Source: Streptomyces yangpuensis (GTDB lineage: Bacteria; Actinomycetota; Actinomycetes; Streptomycetales; Streptomycetaceae). Taken from it: 47,854 bases of DNA. The notes under the pieces were generated by a model. That model had not been told where the DNA came from. It saw only the letters and a list, made by a program, of their open reading frames with translations, and made no database searches. The stretch spans positions 2,083,413 through 2,131,266 of the forward strand of contig NZ_LBMK01000002.1 in NCBI RefSeq assembly GCF_001005295.1, in the 5' to 3' direction. How positions within the stretch are numbered: position 1 is the stretch's first letter; each line of letters starts with the position of its first letter. The position numbers and the translations under genes were made by a program. Shown here piece by piece: positions 43,833-47,854 of this stretch.

Positions 43833-44132
43833 ATGACTGCGCAACCGACGCCCGAGCCCGAGCCCGAGCGGACGCCGCGCAACGCGGAGGGAATCGCGGC
43901 CGCCCTGCCCGGCGCGCAGCGGATGGAGTTCTGCCGCGAACTCCTGGCCGCGACCCCCGAGCAGGCCAGGGGCGTGCTCCTGCGGCCGGGCCGTCCGCTG
44001 GTCGTACGGCTGCGCCGACGCGGCCGTACGCAGCCGCCCCGCCGAGCGCGGCCGCGCGAGCCCCTGGACGGCGTTGCCCACTGGCCGGGCATCGGCTGGA
44101 GTGCCTGCGGGAATTGGCTGGCAGGTGCATGA
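43833..44132 (+). CDS. DUF6247-like small protein
   Basis: A 99-aa protein. The N-terminal RTPRNAEGIAAALPGAQRME followed by FCRELLAATPEQA fits the DUF6247 pattern seen upstream of small toxin-like genes in Streptomyces. The C-terminal half is Arg/Pro-rich and atypical, suggesting a late frameshift. No toxin partner follows; the next gene is the snapalysin. Confidence 0.5.
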   Translation: MTAQPTPEPEPERTPRNAEGIAAALPGAQRMEFCRELLAATPEQARGVLLRPGRPLVVRLRRRGRTQPPRRARPREPLDGVAHWPGIGWSACGNWLAGA

Positions 44133-44282
44133 CGAAACAGTGCGGTGCGGGGCTACCTTCTCAGTGCTCCGAAGGCGCGGCTGTCCGAACCCGCGGACCA
44201 CAGGCGGGCGGTGGCGGCGTCTCCAGTGCCCCGGCTCCGCCGAGGGGCCGGATCCCCCCCCCACGCATGAAGGAAGACGACC

Positions 44283-44855
44283 ATGTCTCTGGGCACCTGG
44301 CTGAAAGCCGGCACCTCCGCCGCCGCACTGGTCCTCGCGGCGGCACCCGCCGCGACCGCGGCACCCGCGCCCTTACCGGACGCCACCGCAGCGGTAGTGA
44401 CACTCCGTTACGACGACAGCCGGGCCGCCGGCTGGGAAGCGGCCATAGCTGCCGGGGTCGCTTCCTGGAACGCGAACGTCAGCAACGTACGGCTGGTGGA
44501 GGCCGCGCCCGGGACCCGGGCCGAGATCGTCATCGTGGCCACCACCGGCTGGCCGCAAGCCACCCTCGGTCCGGTCCGTCCGGGGCGACAGGTCCGAGTC
44601 GAACTCGGCGCGCAGGCCGTGAGCCAGGGGTACGACAAGACACGCATCGCCGCGCACGAGCTGGGCCACAGCCTGGGCCTCCCGGACACCAAGCCGGGGC
44701 CGTGCTCCCAGCTGATGTCCGGGTCCAGCGCCGGGACGGCCTGCACCAACGCCGTGCCGAACGCGACAGAGCGGTCCCGCGTGCAGAACGCCTACGCGAA
44801 CGGGCTCGCGGCAACCGTGCCGGCCGACGGCCGGGTACTCATCGACGCCCCCTGA
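44283..44855 (+). CDS. snpA: Snapalysin-type secreted zinc metalloprotease (M7)
   Basis: A 190-aa precursor with a signal peptide (AGTSAALVLAAAPAATAAPA region). The mature domain carries the M7 zinc motif HELGHSLGLPD, where two His and the Asp ligate zinc, followed by CSQLMSGSSAGTACTNAVPN with the Met-turn and a disulfide pair. Snapalysin is the small neutral protease of Streptomyces. It is a little shorter than classical precursors and lacks the usual divergent LysR regulator (snpR). GAAGGAAG precedes the ATG. Confidence 0.92.
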   Translation: MSLGTWLKAGTSAAALVLAAAPAATAAPAPLPDATAAVVTLRYDDSRAAGWEAAIAAGVASWNANVSNVRLVEAAPGTRAEIVIVATTGWPQATLGPVRPGRQVRVELGAQAVSQGYDKTRIAAHELGHSLGLPDTKPGPCSQLMSGSSAGTACTNAVPNATERSRVQNAYANGLAATVPADGRVLIDAP

Positions 44856-45257
44856 CCGGAGGCCGGCGGGTCGGCGAGTCAGCGGGTGGGCCGGCACGGG
44901 GCCCTGGCCGGGACGGGCTCCCGGAGGACAGCCGTGCCGGTCCACCGCCGCGCCTTCACCGGGAAGCAGCGTCGGGCGCGGGTACTGCCGCTGCAGCAAC
45001 CGCCCCTGCCGGACGGCGAAGTCTTCGGCGACCCCGTCGCCCCGCCCGTGACGGCGGGGGAAGAACCTGCTGGCCGGCCACCACCGGCCAGGCGCGGTGA
45101 GGACGGCTCCGCAGCACCCGTACGCCGTGGGCAGGGGCCGACATACGCCCCACGCACCTGACGCGGGCCCCATGAGAGGTGAGGGGTCAGCCGGCGGCCG
45201 GAGCGGAACCCGCAGGGCCGCCACGGGCGTCGGGGGCGGGGGGCCTAGGATCGCGGT
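44856..45257. other. 402-bp intergenic region
   Basis: No supported gene. The last bases hold the TAGGAT -10 box (45246-45251) of the sigma gene, 6 nt before its ATG. Confidence 0.5.
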
Positions 45258-46202
45258 ATGGCGCTGCTCATGAGTGACGTGAACCGGTTCGAGGCCGCGA
45301 GGCCCCGGCTGGAAGCCATCGCGTACCGGCTGCTCGGGTCGGCGGGCGATGCGGAGGACGCCGTGCAGGAGACGTTCCTGCGCTGGCAGGCGGCGGACGT
45401 CGAGCGGATCGAGGTGCCCGAGGCCTGGCTGACGAAGGTGCTGACCAACTACTGCCTCAACCAGCTGACTTCGGCCCGCGCCCGGCGTGAGACGTACGTG
45501 GGGCGCTGGCTTCCCGAGCCGCTGCTCGAAGGCGATCCGATGCTCGGGCCGGCCGACACCGCCGCACAGCGCGAGTCGGTGTCGTACGCCGTCCTCGTCC
45601 TGCTGGAGCGACTGACGCCCAACGAGCGTGCCGTGTACGTCCTGCGGGAGGCCTTCGACTACCCGCACCGGGAGATCGCCGAGATCCTCGACGTCAGCGA
45701 GGCCGCCAGCCAGCAGATCCACCACCGGGCCAAGAAACACATCGCGGACGGCCGGGTGCGCACCGAGATCGACGCGGCCGCGGCACGGCGGATCGTCGAG
45801 GAGTTCCTGGCCGCCGCGACCAGCGGCCGTACCGAACCCCTCGTCCAGCTGCTCACCCAGGACGCCGTCGCGATGGGCGACGGCGGCGGCAAGGTCCCGG
45901 CCCGCGCGAAGGCGTTCGAAGGCGCCCTCGCGGTCGCCACGTTCCTGCGCGGCCTGTTCAAGCCCGGCACGGCCAAGCGGGCCATCGTCGGCGGCACGCC
46001 CGAGATCTACGCCACGACCGCCAACGGCGGCCCCGCCATCGCGGCGGTCGTCGACGGCCGGCTCATCGGGATCACCTGCCTGGACGTCACCGCCGACGGC
46101 ATCGTGGCGGTCACCAGCCAGGTCAACCCCGACAAGCTCGTGCGCGCGACCGAGCGGTGGGCGGCCGCGGACCACGGGGAGGGCCCGCTCCACACCTTGT
46201 GA
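45258..46202 (+). CDS. ECF41-family sigma factor with SnoaL-like regulatory domain
   Basis: A 314-aa protein. Region 2 (LEAIAYRLLGSAGDAEDAVQ, PEAWLTKVLTNYCLNQLTSA) and region 4 (ERLTPNERAVYVLREAFDYP, IAEILDVSEAASQQIHHRAK) are followed by a SnoaL-like domain. That domain has both ECF41 hallmarks, DGGGK (GDGGGKVPARAKAF) and NPDKL (SQVNPDKLVRA). ECF41 sigmas lack classical anti-sigmas, are regulated by this domain, and usually control an adjacent oxidoreductase, decarboxylase or epimerase gene. Here an FAD oxidoreductase follows. The ATG lies 6 nt after TAGGAT, so the mRNA is probably leaderless. Confidence 0.93.
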   Translation: MALLMSDVNRFEAARPRLEAIAYRLLGSAGDAEDAVQETFLRWQAADVERIEVPEAWLTKVLTNYCLNQLTSARARRETYVGRWLPEPLLEGDPMLGPADTAAQRESVSYAVLVLLERLTPNERAVYVLREAFDYPHREIAEILDVSEAASQQIHHRAKKHIADGRVRTEIDAAAARRIVEEFLAAATSGRTEPLVQLLTQDAVAMGDGGGKVPARAKAFEGALAVATFLRGLFKPGTAKRAIVGGTPEIYATTANGGPAIAAVVDGRLIGITCLDVTADGIVAVTSQVNPDKLVRATERWAAADHGEGPLHTL

Positions 46203-46207
46203 GGCCC

Positions 46208-46239
46208 TGCGTCACACCGACGCATGCCGGTGTGACGCA
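46208..46239. terminator. Perfect 12-bp hairpin just after the sigma gene
   Basis: TGCGTCACACCG (46208-46219) and its complement (46228-46239) flank an 8-nt loop containing GCATGC. It may terminate the sigma transcript, or act as an operator since it abuts the conserved promoter element. Confidence 0.6.
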
Positions 46240-46240
46240 G

Positions 46241-46286
46241 GTCACATTCCATTCCTGTCAGGAAACGCGGGGCTGCCCGGTTCAAG
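46241..46286 (+). promoter_or_regulatory. Conserved promoter element of oxidoreductase paralogue 3
   Basis: GTCACATTC (46241-46249), two bases, then the palindrome TTCCTGTCAGGAA (46252-46264), then a C/G-rich stretch ending TTCAAG. This matches the element upstream of paralogue 1 at about 80% over 45 positions, with the two blocks identical. Its downstream edge is about 50 bp before the ATG. Confidence 0.7.
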
Positions 46287-46337
46287 GTGCGACACCACGC
46301 CGGACACCGGCGGACCCGTCCAGACAGGAGCACGGAC

Positions 46338-47540
46338 ATGGAGCACCGCATCGTCGTTCTCGGAGCCGGATACACCGGTGCCGTCGCCGCCGGCCGTCTC
46401 GCCAGGCGGCTGCACCGCGAGGACGTCCGCATCACCCTGGTCAACCCGGAGCCCGACTTCGTCGAGCGCGTCCGGCTGCACCAGCTCGCGGCCGGCCAGG
46501 ACCTCCGGCCGCGGCCGTTCAGCGAGATGTTCGCGGGCACGGGCGTGGAGGTGAAGCTCGCGAAGGTCACCGCCGTGGACGTGGACCGCAGGACGGTGTC
46601 GGTCGCCGCCGCGAACACCCTCGGCCGGGAGGAACTGGCGTACGACACCCTGGTCTACGCGCTCGGCAGCGGCTGGAACGACGGGGGCGTCCCCGGCACC
46701 GCCGAGCACGCCCACGAGGTCTCCAGCCGGCCGGGCGCACTGCGCCTGCGCGACCGCCTCGCCGCCCTGGACGCCGGCCGGCCCGTGGTCGTGGTCGGCG
46801 GCGGACTGACCGGCCTGGAGGCCGCCACCGAGATCGCCGAGGCCCGCCCGGACCTCGACGTCGCCCTGGCCGCCCGCGGCGCCCTCGGCGACTGGCTGTC
46901 GGAGAAGGGCCGCGCCCACCTGCGGAAGGTGGTGGACGGGCTCGGCATCACGGTCCACGAGCACGCCGTGGTCGACGCCGTGGAGACCGGCCGTGTCACG
47001 ACCGCCGACGGCCGGACCGTCCCCGCCGACGTCACCGTCTGGACCACCGGCTTCGCCGTCCACCCCATCGCCCGGGCCACCGCCCTGAAGCTCACCGACG
47101 GCGGCCGGATCGTCGTCGACGCGACAATGCGCTCGCTCTCCCACCCGGACGTGTACGCCGTGGGCGACGCGGCGACGGCGACGGGCCCCGGCGGCAAGCC
47201 GCTGCGCATGTCGTGCGCCTCGGGCGTCCCGATGGCCTGGCAGGCCGCCGACGCGATCGCCGCCCGGCTCGCCGGCACCAAGATCCCGACCGTCCCCATC
47301 CGCTACTTCCAGCAGTGCATCTCCCTGGGCCGCAGGGAGGGCCTGATCCAGTTCGTCACCGCCGACGACCGGGCCGTCGACAAGGTCCTGACCGGCCGCG
47401 CGGCCGCCTTCTACAAGGAGACGATCTGCAAGGGCGCGGCGTGGGGCGTGGCCCACCCGACCGTGGGCATGCCGACACGGCGCCGCCGCGTCGCCCAGCA
47501 GGAGAACAAGACTCCCGCCCGGGTGCGGGCCGCGGCCTGA
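46338..47540 (+). CDS. FAD-dependent NAD(P)H oxidoreductase (NDH-2-like), paralogue 3
   Basis: A 400-aa flavoprotein with RIVVLGAGYTGAVAAGRLAR (FAD), VVVVGGGLTGLEAATEIAEA (NAD(P)H) and MRSLSHPDVYAVGDAATATG (FAD ribityl). It is close to paralogue 1 over its length, including PDFVERVRLHQLAAGQ and the end AHPTVGMPTRRRR, where paralogue 1 has SHPTFGLPRRKHR. CAGGAG lies 8 nt upstream. It is the expected target of the ECF41 sigma gene directly before it. Confidence 0.92.
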   Translation: MEHRIVVLGAGYTGAVAAGRLARRLHREDVRITLVNPEPDFVERVRLHQLAAGQDLRPRPFSEMFAGTGVEVKLAKVTAVDVDRRTVSVAAANTLGREELAYDTLVYALGSGWNDGGVPGTAEHAHEVSSRPGALRLRDRLAALDAGRPVVVVGGGLTGLEAATEIAEARPDLDVALAARGALGDWLSEKGRAHLRKVVDGLGITVHEHAVVDAVETGRVTTADGRTVPADVTVWTTGFAVHPIARATALKLTDGGRIVVDATMRSLSHPDVYAVGDAATATGPGGKPLRMSCASGVPMAWQAADAIAARLAGTKIPTVPIRYFQQCISLGRREGLIQFVTADDRAVDKVLTGRAAAFYKETICKGAAWGVAHPTVGMPTRRRRVAQQENKTPARVRAAA

Positions 47541-47854
47541 CCGCCGCTGCCGGCAGAACAGTGCCTGGATCATCTCCGCATACTCGGGCAGCGGATCCCC
47601 GAGGAGCGGGTTCCGCAAGGGGGCTTGGCTTCCGCAGCACGGAGACCTACCTGCCAGGACCGCTCCCGCAGGGAGTCGGGCCGGTGTCCGCCCGCGCAGG
47701 CCGGCACCTCTGTCGCCGACGAGTTCAGCATGATCTAGCGCGGAACCCCGGGCGTTCACGCCCGGGAGGGAGCGCTTCTTAACACTGCTCTGATCCGCGC
47801 GGGCGCACGGGTCTGCATTATTGACCTCAGCCGGGACGTTTCTGGTTCTCGATG
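47541..47854. other. Terminal region with possible IS200/IS605-type right end
   Basis: No complete gene. A hairpin CCCGGGCG-TTCA-CGCCCGGG (47747-47766) is framed by GGAACC before and GAGG after. This arrangement recalls the GGAAYCC-hairpin-GGGAGG right ends of Streptomyces TnpB elements. A short plus-strand frame ends AGTSVADEFSMI then stop just before it. This could be mobile-element debris or a plain terminator. Confidence 0.4.

Noticed and set aside
47541..47640. Minus-strand peptide NPLLGDPLPEYAEMIQALF after oxidoreductase paralogue 3
   Set aside because: Protein-like but only about 30 residues, with no start and no recognisable family; not enough to call a fragment.

Overview
The window is high-GC actinobacterial DNA, almost certainly from a Streptomyces chromosome arm or a large linear replicon. 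The evidence is the strong third-position G/C, frequent GTG/TTG starts, and Streptomyces-type families: snapalysin, an AA10 lytic polysaccharide monooxygenase, DUF2637, DUF4328 and DUF4394 proteins, ECF41-like sigma factors and, most telling, a tap-tpg telomere-maintenance pair. No tRNA, rRNA, CRISPR array or intact insertion sequence was seen.

Layout. 0-2.4 kb: a secreted CBM2-like/FN3 protein and an AA10 monooxygenase (minus strand). 3.1-7 kb: a von Willebrand A (YfbK-like) lipoprotein, then a translationally coupled SPFH protein and NAD-kinase-like protein preceded by a duplicated palindromic operator. 7-8.7 kb: one polypeptide joining an ECF sigma factor, a zinc-finger anti-sigma-like segment, a membrane helix and a ricin-type lectin. 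9-12.2 kb: a small DNA-binding-like gene, tap and tpg, headed by a perfect 21-bp inverted repeat with a 3-nt loop. 12.3-20 kb: an AraC regulator with an O-methyltransferase, then DUF2637 and other small proteins reminiscent of plasmid or conjugative-element cargo, and a TPR-like protein. 21-25.2 kb: an alpha/beta hydrolase, a GNAT protein, and a methyltransferase/TetR divergent pair with two operators 21 bp apart. 25.3-27.7 kb: a membrane molybdopterin oxidoreductase with a fasciclin lipoprotein. 28-31.3 kb: a hydrolase, a hypothetical protein and two small secreted SH3-like proteins.

31.6-36 kb and 45.2-47.5 kb hold two related loci, each with a SnoaL-tailed ECF sigma factor and an NDH-2-like FAD oxidoreductase. 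The two oxidoreductase promoters share an almost identical element of about 45 bp. A third paralogous oxidoreductase lies divergently at 34.9 kb. Between the loci are DUF4328, a FAD monooxygenase, DUF4394, an IS30-HTH/MarR fusion regulator divergent (across an AT-rich gap) from a membrane protein/serine hydrolase pair, an EF-hand protein, a DUF6247-like protein and a snapalysin.

The region is also rich in gene debris. I see C- or N-terminal fragments of an MBL-fold hydrolase (12.3 kb), an FG-GAP protein (23.4 kb), a short-chain dehydrogenase (27.9 kb), a SulP transporter with a one-base deletion (31.5 kb), an unrecognised protein (38.5 kb) and a possible IS200/IS605-type end (47.7 kb). This fits a recombining subtelomeric arm. 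All function calls are from reading translated sequence; no database search was run.
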